A stretch of DNA of 64,000 bases from Agelaius tricolor (lineage: Eukaryota; Chordata; Aves; Passeriformes; Icteridae): positions 2,063,501-2,127,500 of the forward strand of contig JALJCS010000052.1 of the NCBI GenBank assembly GCA_023055355.1, written 5' to 3'. The notes under the pieces were generated by a model. The model saw only the letters and a program-made list of their open reading frames with translations. It searched no databases and had not been told where the DNA came from. The translations under genes and the position numbers were made by a program. Each line of letters starts with the position of its first letter. Position 1 is the first letter of the stretch. Shown piece by piece: positions 1 to 10,894 of this stretch.

Positions 1-135
1 ATCCCTCAGGGTTCCTTTTGAAGAACCACCCCGCCCCCCCCATCTCTGCGCCCACTTTCCATCACTGGAGTTCCCCTGCCCCTCCCTGAAACCCCTGGGT
101 CCCTCACCGTCCCCTGATGTCCCCCTCTCCTTCAG

Positions 136-1740
136 GGGTCCCTCCGTCGGGGGTGTCCCTGTCAGCGCAGCCCCCCGGGGGACAGGTGGCACTCGGGGAC
201 AGCCTGGTGCTGAACTGCTCAGTGACCATGGGGACAGGTGCCCTGTCCTTCTCCTGGCACCGGGAGGGCTCAGGGGCACTGCCTGGCACCAGCCCCCGCC
301 TGGAGCTGCACCACGTTGGGGACAATGACAGCGGCCAGTACCGGTGCCGGGTCAGTGACGGGGACAGCGTTGCCGAGAGTGACCCCATGAATGTCACCGT
401 CCTGGGTGAGCGGGACCCTCGGGCTGGGGATGAGCCCACCCAGAGCACTCCCATCCCACCCTGCCAGGTGCCAGCCCTGTCTTTGTCCCACCAGTGCCCG
501 TGGCCAATGCCACCATCACCCCCGGTCCCGTGTCACACCAGGTGCATGCAGGTGACAACGTGACCCTGCACTGCTCAGTGCAGGTGGGCTCAGCCCCTGT
601 CACCTTCACCTGGCTGCACAATGGGCAGGAGGTGGCCCAGGGTCCCCTCCTGGAGCTCAGGGACGTTGAAGTGGGACATGTGGGCACCTACCAGTGCGTG
701 GCCACCAACCAGCTGGGACAGGATGGGCACCGCGTGTTCCAGGCACTCAGCCCAGAGCTGGCCCTGGAGGTGACACCTCGCTCACCCTGGGTCACAGGTG
801 GGGTCACACAGGTGGGGTCACCAGGGAGTACAGGACCCCTGGGGGATGGGTAACCCTGATGTGTCCCCCTCTGTTTCTTGCAGTGGCTGCAGGGGTTGGT
901 GGGGCCCTTTCCTTCCTGGTCCTCCTCATGGCTGTCATTCTGACCTGGCGCTGCTGGCACCGTGTGGGTGGGTGACAATGGGTGGATGGGGGGTCCCAGG
1001 GAGCTGTAGAGGCCCACAGAATTGGGGAACCATAGGTGATGACCCACATACCCACAATTGTGACTTTGGTTCAGGGTCCTGTGGCGTTTGGGGAGGTGCT
1101 GGAGAGTCCTGCAGGGATGCTGGGGGTTCTTTCAGGGGCTCTGGGGGTGTTCGGGGGTCTCTGTCCCGGCTGGGCTTTGGGTTCTTGAGGGTGATTTGTT
1201 TGGGGCCACAAGGAGGTGCATGAATTCCGGTGGGCTTCAGGGATGCTTGGGGGTCCTGAGGGGGATTGAGGGTGCCCTGGGGGTACAGGATTCCTCAGAG
1301 GGTTCAAGGCCCTGGGGACTCCTCAATTACCCCTTCCCTCTTTCGGTTGCAGCTGCCAGGAAGCAGCAGGAAAGGTGAGTGCGAGGCTCAAACCACACTC
1401 TCCCCTTTTTACGCCAACCCCCAAAGACCTCCCATTCCTTCCCCCACATCCCCTTTATTCCCTCAGGGCCCCCCCGGATCCCCCGGCCCCCCCAGAGGAG
1501 GGGGAGGTGCTGTACACCCACGTCGTGGTCACCAAGAGGGCGGGGGTGAGTACGGGGGGGACACACGCAGAGGGACATGTCACCCACCAGTGTCACCCCA
1601 CCCAGATCCCACAGCCCGTGTCTCTCACAGCGTCCCCCCGTGCCACCACCTTCCAGCATCCCCAGGTGACCTACGCAGAGCTGCGGGGACTCCAGGGGCG
1701 ACCGCAGGAACCCGGTGACATCTACGGGAATGTGCTGTGA
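136..1740 (+). CDS. FCRL copy A, 3' part: two Ig domains, TM segment, ITIM tail (5' end outside window)
   Basis: Type I membrane receptor of the Fc-receptor-like immunoglobulin superfamily; only the 3' exons lie in the window. Exons by splice site and phase: Ig domain of D4 type 136-405, Ig domain of D5 type 495-797, transmembrane 884-967, cytoplasmic 1353-1374, 1467-1545 and 1631-1740, stop 1738-1740. The D4 exon has the C-set pattern of a Cys in LVLNCSV and a second Cys in SGQYRCRV; D5 has LHCSV and TYQCVA. All extracellular exons are phase 1-1, the family norm. The TM segment has no charged residue. The tail carries VLYTHV and VTYAEL, both fitting the ITIM consensus, then a weaker DIYGNV. 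Oddity: exon 1467-1545 is 79 nt where copy F has 80, so normal splicing shifts the frame before VTYAEL. Inhibitory signalling is inferred from motifs only. Confidence 0.8.
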
Positions 1741-1895
1741 CACTGGGGGGAACTGGGGGCACTGGGGGTCCCCACCCATGGGCACCCACTCATGTCTGTG
1801 CTGCCACTAAAAACTGCCCCAATCCCTCCCCGTGGGGGCACAAAGATCCCAAAGGGCTGAAAGAAGAACAATTTCCTGCAACAGCAACGAGAGAG

Positions 1896-1901
1896 AATAA
1901 A
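1896..1901 (+). terminator. Polyadenylation signal of FCRL copy A
   Basis: AATAAA lies about 155 bases after the stop codon of copy A. The same hexamer in the same context follows copy F (33186-33191), which supports its use. Confidence 0.6.
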
Positions 1902-2770
1902 ACCAACAGCAACAACAACAAGGTTCAGAGTCCAAATGGTGAAAAAAGGAACGATTTCCTTGGAAAGCCACCGAAAAGGAACAAACCCCAGACATTTCCC
2001 CCAGCACGTTTCCTCCACCAGAGGAACCTGGAAGGTCCCTGGACCTTCCTTGCTCTGATGGCCAAAGCAGCCTTCAGGAGGCTCTGGATTCTCCTCTCCC
2101 CTGTACCAAACCACTCTTCTGCCGTGTTCCCCACACGAGGATGTCACAAAGGCCCTGTGGAGGTTCCAGAGCCTCCCCCATTCTCAGGGCAGTCTCTCGA
2201 TCAGGCCATGGCACAGGGCAGGGTGTCAGAGACAGGAAAAATTTGATGTCTGGAGACATTTTGGAATACCTCCATGTGGCAGGGGTGGGTCAGGCCTTGC
2301 TTTTGGTGAGACAGGGCCCTGTCTGTCCATCAGTCTGTCAGCCGTGGCACATTGGGGACAGTGTGACACTGCCAAAGCCAGCTCCTGAGTGGCTGGGTGA
2401 CCAGGAGTGCCAGCTGGGGAGAGGACCCTTGGTGGGCCTACTGGCTTAAAGGGCAGAGCATAAGGTAGCCAAGTCCCTGACCGTGTCTCCTCTTGGGTTG
2501 TCTGTCCCATCCAGGCTGGAACACAAGAGTTGGCAACTCATTTAAATGAGAAATATCTACCCAGGAAATTGGGAATATTTCTGGAATGGAAGACCCATCT
2601 CTAAAACATTTTTTAGTTACAGAAATGATGAGGCTTCCAGGCAAAAGTGTAGGAAATGAAAAACAGCTCTTTACTGAGAAAATAATAAAGCAGGACAGAA
2701 AAAACAACACAAACCCAGAGCTTTCCGTCCTGCTCAGCGCTGTTGGTTTTTGTGGCAGTTATAACCGCGG

Positions 2771-2816
2771 CCAGCAGGGGGCGCTGCAGGGAGCACTCCC
2801 GGCCAGCAGGGGGCGC
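2771..2816 (+). promoter_or_regulatory. Tandem pair of CTCF-like motifs
   Basis: CCAGCAGGGGGCGC occurs at 2771-2784 and again at 2803-2816, 32 bp apart. It fits the core CTCF consensus very well. The pair is conserved at 34066-34111 (same orientation) and 63625-63670 (opposite orientation). Binding is inferred from sequence only. Confidence 0.6.
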
Positions 2817-3849
2817 CCCGCTCCAGCTCCATCCCCTCAGGGGCCATGGCGGCCTCGGGCGGGAGGCAGGAGGGCAAATCGCTCCTTTTTCAAACTCACA
2901 GCCACCAATCGGTCCCGGCACCACCACCGGCAGCGGGCAGAAGCCGCCAAGGCAGCAGGTTGGATCCCAGTGCCCACTGGCAGCGTAGCAGTGTCCCGGG
3001 GCCAGGCACACGCCCTGCACAACACCCACGACCGCTCTCCATGATCCCGAATGGAAGGAAGGCAGCGCCTGACCCCAGGCAGGTCTCGGGTCCACAGCAG
3101 CACCTCTGGTGTCTTTACTCCACAATTGCTGCAAACCCCCAGCCTTTCACTCAGGTGAGGAGGGCAGGGATGGAGCAGCTTTGGGGCCACCTGGAATCCA
3201 CACAGGGTCACTCCCCACGGCCTCAACATGGCCGCAGGGCCGACCCCCTGCTCAATATTTCCACACATTTACCTCTTATCTGGCAGCCAAACCAGAACCC
3301 AAATATTCTTCCTGGGATGTTACAATGGGCTGCAGCCTTGCCATAGGTAGAAGGATGGACCCGGGCAGGTTGTTGAGCAGGTTGTTGTGGGATTTGCAGA
3401 GTTTTTGGGGCTCTCTCAGAATCTTTCTGTACGGGACAAAATGATCAATTGCTGCATTTCTGGACTGGTTCTCCCACAGCTGCCCCTGCAGGGGCAGTTT
3501 CCAGCCAGCCCTGCTCTGAAAACCATGAAAAGCTCTTGCAGAACCACTATTTGGGCTCTCTGTGGGGTTTGTGCTTCTTGCAGGGCTGAGCAAACCACAG
3601 GCAGGCCTTTTTCCACCCACAGAATTCTCACCTCTGCAGCAGCTCCACAGACCCAGAGCCCCTTGGAATCTCTCTGCGGTGACGCCCAGGCTGCTGGCAC
3701 CTTGTTGGGGCTGTGTTAGGTCATGGTTCACCCCAAAATCTGAGGCATCCAGGGAAGGAGCTGCGACCACAGGTCTACCTAGCCACTGCTCTTCCCTGGC
3801 AATCTCATTTCCCATGAAATTATACCATGGGAGTCCCATTCTTTAGGTC

Positions 3850-4320
3850 CCACCGTGCCTGGGACCCTGAACCCAGTACTGACATTCCCCAGGATGTCCA
3901 GGGCCCAGGACTCCATTGCCAAGGAATCCTCTCCTGTTCATTCTATCCTCTGAAATCCTCCTTCCCCCACGACCTTGATTGTCCCAGGACACCCATTCCC
4001 ATGGGAACCCCCATTCCCCCAGCATCCCCATCCCATGACCCTGGAGCCCACGTTCCCCTGGGACTCCCGTCCCTGAGTCCCCCAGCCCTGGGAACCCCAT
4101 TCCCAAGGCACCCCCATCCCTGGTGATTCCACCTCTGCAGCACCCACATTCCCACAGACCCCATCCCTGGGACCCTCCATTCTCCAGGACACCCATCCCT
4201 GTCACCACAAACCCTCTGAGCCCCGCACTACTGGGAACCCCATATTGCATCTTGCCTCACCCAGCTTTGTCCCCAGCATGTCCCCACCCTGCCCACAGCC
4301 TGTCCCCTGCTTTTGGCCAC
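3850..4320. repeat. Degenerate short tandem repeat upstream of copy B
   Basis: C-rich imperfect units of roughly 15-25 bp built around ATCCC, GGGAACCCCATTCCC and similar words. A related stretch precedes the leader exon of every copy here: 21.56-21.90, 23.86-24.30, 30.83-31.29 and 62.05-62.48 kb. The long frames it creates on both strands are by-products of the repeat. Confidence 0.55.
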
Positions 4321-4360
4321 CCTGCCCCCAACAAGGGCCACCTACACATGGGGACGGACG

Positions 4361-4442
4361 TGACCTCGCTTCCTTCCCCTTTATCCAAAGAGCCACCAGC
4401 CAGGGGAGCGGTGGCCACAGCAGCGAGTGACAGCCAGTGCAC
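4361..4442 (+). promoter_or_regulatory. Conserved block before the leader exon of copy B (promoter or 5' UTR)
   Basis: About 80 bp ending at the start codon is nearly identical in front of copies B, C, D, E and F. It contains an ETS-type GGAA core on the minus strand (in CTTCCTTCCCC) and no TATA box. ETS factors such as PU.1 commonly drive myeloid and B-cell receptor promoters. Promoter activity is inferred. Confidence 0.4.
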
Positions 4443-5166
4443 ATGGCTGGGGACACCGGGATGGCTGGGAAGGTGGCGCTGCTCCTGTGGGGTGAATGCC
4501 TTGGGCACGGGCCTGACACCCTGGGGATGGGGATGAGGAGGGGGCACAGGGGGGCTGTGGGGTACCCTGAGGTCCCCAATGCCAGCAGTGCCAGTCCATG
4601 GTACCCACAGTGGACCTTGGTGGGACTGGGGATGTAGGGTGGCTTTGGAGACAGGAATAGGGGCGCAGGAATTTGGGGATGGGGATGTGGGGACAGGAAT
4701 GTGAGGACTGGCACCTTTGGGCTCAGGTAGCTCTGGGGATAAGGACAAGGGACCTGGGATGCAGGGACAGAAGGGAACAAGAACGGTGAGGATGTGGCCA
4801 TGGGGATGTGATCATGGGGATGGGGTCATGAGCTGGTGGGGGTGACCTGGGTCAGCATGGGCTGTGTCTGTGGTGTCCTTGTGCCTGGAGAGTCCACAGT
4901 GTCCCCATGTTCTGCCTCAGCCCAGGGTGGCCTCGGTGTCCCTGTTCCCAAGGTGTCTGTTCCACAGGGATGTGGTGCACAGATGGCTGTGACACAGACA
5001 TGTCCCCCTGCAGTGAAAAATCTTTTGGAACCACCCACACACACTTTCCCACAAGAACTGCTGTCCCCATGAGGACAATTTGGGGATAGCCCCCATGCCC
5101 TGTACCTTGTGTGCCTCTGTCCCTGCAGTGCCACCCCCACCCAGCCCTGTCCCTTCTCCCTTCCAG

Positions 5167-5187
5167 CCCAGACCCTCGGCCTCGCTG
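5167..5187 (+). other. 21-nt leader mini-exon of copy B
   Basis: Flanked by TTCCAG and GTGAGT, phase 1-1, encoding AQTLGLA. A 21-nt second signal-peptide exon is the known hallmark of FcR and FCRL genes, as opposed to the longer mini-exon of leukocyte receptor complex genes. Identical or near-identical mini-exons sit at 20625-20645 (-), 25976-25996 (+) and 61351-61371 (-). Confidence 0.85.
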
Positions 5188-7100
5188 GTGAGTCCTCGGG
5201 GGATGCCATGGCCCCACCCCACTGTCCCCAGCCCCTCACTGGCCCTGGCAGGCTGGTGTCCCCTGTCACCTGCAGGTGCCCAGACCACCCAGCTCCTGGT
5301 GGAGCCCCCCTGGAGGCCAGCAGTGCTGTGGGACCGGGTGACACTGACCTGCCAGGCCTAGGGGACCGCTGGTGCCACCACCTGGTACAAGGACAGTAAG
5401 CCCTGGGGGCAGAAGGGACCTGACCACTTCACTGTCATTGTGAGTGGCACCAACATGTGTGACAGACCTGACACTGGGCTCAGCCCCCCTGTGAGAATCT
5501 CAGATGGTGACGGGGGCTTTGGGTGTCCCCAGGCTGGCACCCGTGGGGACCCCAAGGGCTCTGGGTGGGCTCTCCTCCATGGGTCACCTCCTGTGTGATC
5601 ACAGCCTGTCCCCTGCTCTGGGGACATCCCAGAGCATCCTAGGCTGGGAGGATCGTCATGCTGGATATGGGGACCCCTGGTGCACTGGGTGTGACTCTAT
5701 GGGGGGGTTCCGGTGCCATCAGGTGTGACAGGACTCCTCTGTCCCCCAGTGTGGCTGGTGCTGCAGGTGTCAGTACAGGCACTGCTGGAGGGGGACATGG
5801 TCACACTGTGCTGCTGGGGCTGGCGGAACCTCAATGTCAAATCCATGTCCTTCTCCCACAAGGGGAAGAAACTGGAGGGGCTCCGCAATGGGACTGAGCT
5901 GTCCCTGTCTCCTCTGCAGCTGCACCACAGAGGTTGCTACAGCTGCAGGGGCTGGGTGAGGTCCTGAGTGTTGGAGGAGTCAGCACCTGTGACAGTGACA
6001 GTGCATGGTGAGCATCCCAGAGCATCCCAGTGTGGGGGGAGCCCCGTGTTGGAAGTGGGGATCTCTGGTTTGCTGGGGATGACCCAATGGGGAATGCTCA
6101 TGCAAACAGGACCGCCGGTGTGACAGGACCCCCGTGTCGCGCAGCCCAGTTAGAGTGGCAGGTGTCAGCGTGGGAGCTGCTGGAGGGGGACACGGTGACA
6201 CTGCGCTGCCGGCGTTGGCAGAACAACCCAGTCACTGAGGTGTGATTCTACCATGGAGAGAAGGAGGTGGGGAGGTCCCTCAATGGGGCCGAGCTGTCCC
6301 TGTCCTGCCTGCAGCTGCACCACAGTGGCCACTACAGCTGCAGGGGCTGGGTGGAGTCCAAAGTGTCACCATGGGCGCTCTCAGCACCAGTGACAGTGAC
6401 AGTGCAGGGTGAGCACCCCCACGGCTGGAACTCCAATCTCCTGACACCCCCAAAAGCACAGCCCAGTGCACTCAGAGTCACAGTCCTCACCTCCCCTCTC
6501 CTTCCCAGAGCTCTTCTTGGTGCCGGTGCTGGAGGGTCCCCCCGAGCCCACCGAGGGGTCCCCTCTGACTCTCAGCTGCCTCAGCACCCCCAGCCCCCTG
6601 CGGCCCCAAGCCCCCCTCCTGCACGTGTTCTACCGGGACAGGCAGGTGGTGGGGGGCCCACAGGGGTCCCCACAGCTGCTGGTGCCCGCCGTGGGGGTCT
6701 CCCACTCGGGGAATTATGGCTGTGAGGTGCACTCCCAGGGTGGGGCCGTGCGGAAGAGCAGAGCCCGGCTCCGTGTCACAGTGCACAGTGAGTGTGGGGA
6801 TGGGCACGGGGAGCCCTCCCAGACTCCTGAGGTCCCCTGCCTGGGCATCTCCATGTTCCCCAGACACTTTTGTTTCGTCCCCCCACATCTGCACTGTGTC
6901 GCCTCACCCCTCTGTGGTGTGACCCCATCCCTGACATCCCCCACCACAACCATACCCCCGTCCCTTTTATCCCATTCCCAGCTGTCAGCCCCTCTCTGTG
7001 TCCTCAGCCCTGTCTCTGTCCTCGCAGTGCCCGTGGCCAATGACACCATTACACCCGGTGTCCTGGAGGTGACACTGCAGGACACAGGGACACACAGGGA

Positions 7101-7531
7101 TGTAGAGAGCTTTTGGATAATTGGTTAGCTTTTTGGATAATTGGTTAGCTGAGAAAGGACATTTCGATGTGATACCGATGGATAAGGATAGGGGAAACAA
7201 GCTGGAGATTGTGTAACCAGTGTCTAATCACTGACAAAGGTCATAGTGACCTTCTCTGAAACGGGAAGACGGGGGAGAAAATCGCTTGCCAGAAAATGTA
7301 GATATCCTAGGTAGAGAAGCTAGAAGAATGCAAACATAGAAGCCAAATAATCATTAGAGCATAGAAGTAGGTGTGGTTGATCAAAGTGTGCTTTAACCAA
7401 TAATGAGCTCAGCTTTTGCAATATGTATAAGCTTCATTAACACCAATATAAATATGTGTTAGTTTTCAATAAACTTTGGGATTTGTCATCCACGCATATT
7501 GTGTGCTGCAATTCCTCCGCCGATCACGACA
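7101..7531 (+). repeat. ERV1 5' LTR
   Basis: Starts TGTAGAGAGC and ends ACGACA. Contains TATAAA at 7447-7452 and AATAAA at 7468-7473. A perfect 20-bp tandem duplication (7111-7130 and 7131-7150) is absent from the 3' LTR and accounts for the length difference (431 against 412). Confidence 0.9.
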
Positions 7532-7533
7532 AA

Positions 7534-7553
7534 TGGTGAACCCCGGACGTGAT
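7534..7553 (+). other. ERV1 primer-binding site, tRNA-Trp-like
   Basis: TGGTGAACCCCGGACGTGAT begins two bases after the LTR. It resembles the tRNA-Trp site used by avian sarcoma/leukosis viruses with two single-base additions. The primer assignment is from memory of that family. Confidence 0.6.
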
Positions 7554-7739
7554 TCAACGGTAGCCACGGTCGAGCGGTGTAAGAAGTTCGGGTCCTATCA
7601 CAGCTGAGGACGGCAAAAGCACCGCTGAAAGAGGGAAGGTGCCGTGCCCTGGGGACCTCGTCAGAGACCCCGGCCGATACGTGCTGCCGGAAGCCTGCAA
7701 GGGCTGCAAGAAGAGCGCTGTTATCTTTAACACGGATAA

Positions 7740-8541
7740 AGAAAGGCAAGCAGCATATGATTTATTTCCTAGCTTTTTATAAAAGCGTAAGGTTAAGGGT
7801 ATAGATTTGCAGAAAGAGCTTAATGGGTTGTTAGCTCATGGGTATGCACAAGGACTTTTTCGGAATCCTCGCGCAGTGCATAGGTTATCAGAGTGCCGTA
7901 TATTTGGGGATTAGTTGTGGCAGGCAGTCATAGATGATGATAAAGCCGCGAGAAAGTTGGGAAATTTAGGGCGAGTCGTGCATGCTGAATTCTTGAAATA
8001 CCAGGCAGAGGAAAGAGCTGCCCAGCAGGCTAGTGCAGCCCGTGAAAGAAACAGGAGTTACGGAGACTGGTTTGGGTCCCCGCTGACGCTAGCTCCTGCT
8101 CTAAACAGCAGCTCCCTGCAGCTATCAGCTTCTGCTTCGAGCAGCGCCCCCCCTCCCCCCCCCGGCGCGTACTCCAGACGTGCCGTCCACGCCTTCAGCC
8201 TCCCCACCGCAGCGCGGCCTGCGGCCATCCCGCCGGGGGGGCTCGTGCCGGCCCCGGCCCTGGGCGGCTTAGCAGCTGCAGTGCGGCTGCCTCCCGCTCC
8301 GGATCCGCTCCGCGGCCGCCCCGACCCCGAGCCGAGGCGGGGGGCGGCAGGACGGGCCTCCCACCCCCCGTGGGGCAGCGGGCTCCAGGGGGTCCACCCG
8401 CCCCGCGGCTGCCCGGTGCGGTTCTGCTTCCCGGCCACCAGCTCCCTGCGCCTGGACACAGGTAGCAGCTGTCACCACTTCAGCTCAACCTGCCTCCAGC
8501 CCGCCACCACCGGGAGCCTCGGAGTGGACCTGGCACCGTAG
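7740..8541 (+). pseudogene. ERV1 gag remnant running into a dUTPase fragment
   Basis: The first part resembles the N-terminal matrix region of class II avian ERV Gag, interrupted by stop codons (for example the TAG near 7914). From 7915 a 208-codon frame stays open, passes through a proline/alanine-rich GC-rich stretch, and ends in [11 protein letters not shown], which matches the start of a retroviral dUTPase. Capsid and nucleocapsid are not seen, so a deletion appears to join matrix to dUTPase. Confidence 0.6.
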
Positions 8542-8589
8542 CCACAGTAATCCTGATGACTATTCACCCAGAAAAGGTTCCAACTGGAG

Positions 8590-10345
8590 TAAAGGGACCA
8601 CCCTTATTGATGGATTACCTATGAGACCCTTGCAACCAGGATTACCTAATCTGGCTGTGCTGCCGAGGGACTGGCCACTTTTGATTATTGATCTGAAGGA
8701 CTGTTTCTTTACTATTGCTCTTCGTCCACGAGACACTGCAGCAGATATTGGACTGTGTTACACAAGGCAGTGTTCGGAGACGTGATCTTGATCTCCCTAT
8801 ACAGCTGACAGTTTGGTGTGGACCAAAATTTTTACTGGGTGCACTTACTCAGCATAACAGAAAAACGGGGGAGATATGGGCCTTGGAATGGGTATCTCCT
8901 CCACTTCAACAACATAAAACCCTTCTTCAGAAGATTGAAAGTTTAGCTGATTTGCTCAAAAAGGGTCGTGATAGGACAATGGGGTTGGATTCAATGCCCA
9001 AAAAGATCACTAAAGCCCTTATCGGATGCTATAACTGTTTACACAGATGCAGGAAGAAAATACAAAACTGCAGCAGTGACCTGGCGAGAAAAGGGACAAT
9101 GGCATCGTCATATACTCCGAGCTACTGAGTTGGACACTTTGCAAACAATGGAGCTATTGGCTGTTGTATGGGCCATGATGCATTTCTCTGGACCTCTCAA
9201 CATTGTAACAGATTCTTTGTATGTTGCAGGCGTGTGTGAGCGAATAGAGGATGCCTCTATAAAAGAGGTTCAGAACAGGAGGTTACATGAGCTGTTTATG
9301 CAACTGCAGAGAACAATTAAGCTAAGAAAGCATTCCTTTTGTGTTATCCATATCAGAAGTCACAAATGGGATATTGGTCTGGGGGAAGGTAACATGCGAG
9401 CAGATAAATTAGTCTCAATCACACAAGCAACTCCGATTCCCAAACAAACCATAGCCAGGGAGGCACACTCCATGTTCCACCAGAATGCAAAAGGCCTTCA
9501 TAGAGAATTTCAGATATCTATGGAGGAGGCACAGGCAATAGTCAAAGCCTGTCCTATATGTAGTCATCATAATGGAGGCTGTGGTTTAGGTCTTGGAGTT
9601 AACCCAAGAGGGCTGAGCACAAATGAGACCTGGCAGATGGATGTCACACATGTGGCAGAGTTTGGGAGGTTGAAGTATGTACATGTTACCATAGACACTT
9701 ACACTCATTTTATATGGGCCACAGCACAGACTGGTGAAAAGGCAGGGCAAGGTAGAGAGACATCTCAGCAGTTGTTTTGCAGTAATGGGAGTGCCACAGC
9801 GCATCAAAACAGATAATGGGCCTGCTTACTGTAGCAAAAGAATAAAGCAATTTTTGCAGATGTGGGGGATAGAACACATAACAGGCCTCCCCAATTCTCC
9901 TACAGGGCAAGTGATTGTGGAGAGAGCAAATGGTACCTTGAAAAGATATCTGAGTAAATATATGGATACCAGAGAGCCACAAGAGAGATTGTTAAAGTGC
10001 TTGTTTGTTTTGAACCACCTGTGTGTTTTTGGGGAAAATAAGGTTCCTGCTGTGATTCGTCACTATGTACATGAAACAGATGGTGTAAAGAAAGATGTAT
10101 GGGTGAGATACAGGGATCCCAAAACAGGACAATGGCAAGGTCCTGCTAAGGTGTTATATTGGGGCCGCGGATATCTTTGTGTTTCTACCCCTACAGGATC
10201 TCTGTGGGTACCTGCTAAATGGACCCGAGCAGCTGTGTTTGATGGAACACCTCGATCAGCTGAGCGAAGAGGATCGTCAGCAGGTGGAGACGAAGCTGCT
10301 GATCATCCTTCGACCGATACTTCTCAAGCTGAAAGGACAGTGTGA
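8590..10345 (+). pseudogene. ERV1 pol remnant: RT pieces, RNase H, integrase
   Basis: The RT start is recognisable by [12 protein letters not shown] near 8690, but the palm region with the YMDD motif is missing and the sequence passes straight to the connection domain (from about 8760). RNase H follows with its acidic residues in YTDAG, MELLAV, TDSLYV and NMRAD. Integrase has the HHCC zinc-binding region (9460-9580) and the catalytic triad in QMDVTH, KTDNGP and VERANG. A frameshift lies near 9750 between the first and second catalytic aspartates. Several frames are used, so no intact polyprotein remains. Confidence 0.8.
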
Positions 10346-10706
10346 TGCTGCCATCGATCGAGCAGTTGATCGGTGCAAATCTCTTGATAACATATTAAGC
10401 TTGTATTCGATGCTTTCTGATTTTGAATCTGAAGGGCCTAGGGGTTTAGCTTGTATTAAGTGTCAAATAGACATTGTACTGCATGGGTACTGCTTTTCTG
10501 TGGAGGTTGTCAGGAAACTAAGTGGGTACACCAAACTCGATTACCTGAGTTGTGGTTTGAAAGGTGTGGTTTCTATTGGCGGCTTAACTCTTGGCAGAGA
10601 GATCTTAAATTGTTCACAGGACTACCTGGCCGCCAAGGGTTACAATTGTATGAGTCCCCAGAACAGAAAATCCTTGCATGGTTTAGGTGGGAAATACAAC
10701 ATTTAG
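10242..10706 (+). CDS. ERV1 accessory open frame between pol and env
   Basis: A 154-codon frame starts at ATG 10242, overlaps the end of integrase in another frame and stops at 10704-10706. Its start is acidic and helical (MEHLDQLSEEDRQQ), followed by a cysteine-containing region. A further frame continues to 10888. I do not recognise a family; it may be an env leader or an accessory product. Confidence 0.4.
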   Translation: MEHLDQLSEEDRQQVETKLLIILRPILLKLKGQCDAAIDRAVDRCKSLDNILSLYSMLSDFESEGPRGLACIKCQIDIVLHGYCFSVEVVRKLSGYTKLDYLSCGLKGVVSIGGLTLGREILNCSQDYLAAKGYNCMSPQNRKSLHGLGGKYNI

Positions 10707-10894
10707 TCAAACGTGTTTTGGGGATATCTCGGTCCTGTATTTTGCAGACTAAGTGTGGTAGAAATATTCCTCTGTCACAGTCGAATGTGATAAGTCCTAG
10801 TTTGGGAGGTCAGGATCCCAACCAAGTGTGGGAGGATTGTCTGAGGAACCTAAAGAAGCTGAAGCTGAGAAAGAAGAGATATTCTTAAGGGTTT

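Larger units (their letters stand above)
1741..3690. repeat. Segmental duplication: 3' flank of copy A, repeated after copy F and inverted at the right edge
   Basis: By eye the stretch after copy A matches 33032-34940 in the same order and orientation. The part around 2450-2860 matches the reverse complement of 63540-64000, and 3245-3690 matches the reverse complement of about 22560-23110. It has no convincing long coding frame. A short methionine-initiated frame begins at 2846 just after the CTCF-like motifs and recurs in the other two copies, but its length differs between them. I treat the block as duplicated intergenic or 3'-flank DNA. Confidence 0.7.

Noticed and set aside
2846..3346. 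166-codon frame starting ATGGCGGCC after the CTCF-like motifs, a possible small gene
   Set aside because: The start context is good and recurs at 34141 and 63.59 kb, but frame lengths differ between copies (166, 112 and much shorter) and changes are not codon-like, so I kept it as non-coding flank.
3843..4250. Glycine-rich minus-strand frames upstream of copy B
   Set aside because: They follow the degenerate tandem repeat found upstream of every copy and have no conserved residues.
4443..6787. Assignment of the Ig genes to the leukocyte receptor complex (CHIR type)
   Set aside because: The 21-nt second leader exon and the EPPW/TLTCQG D1 domain point to the FcR/FCRL family; leukocyte receptor complex genes have a longer leader mini-exon.
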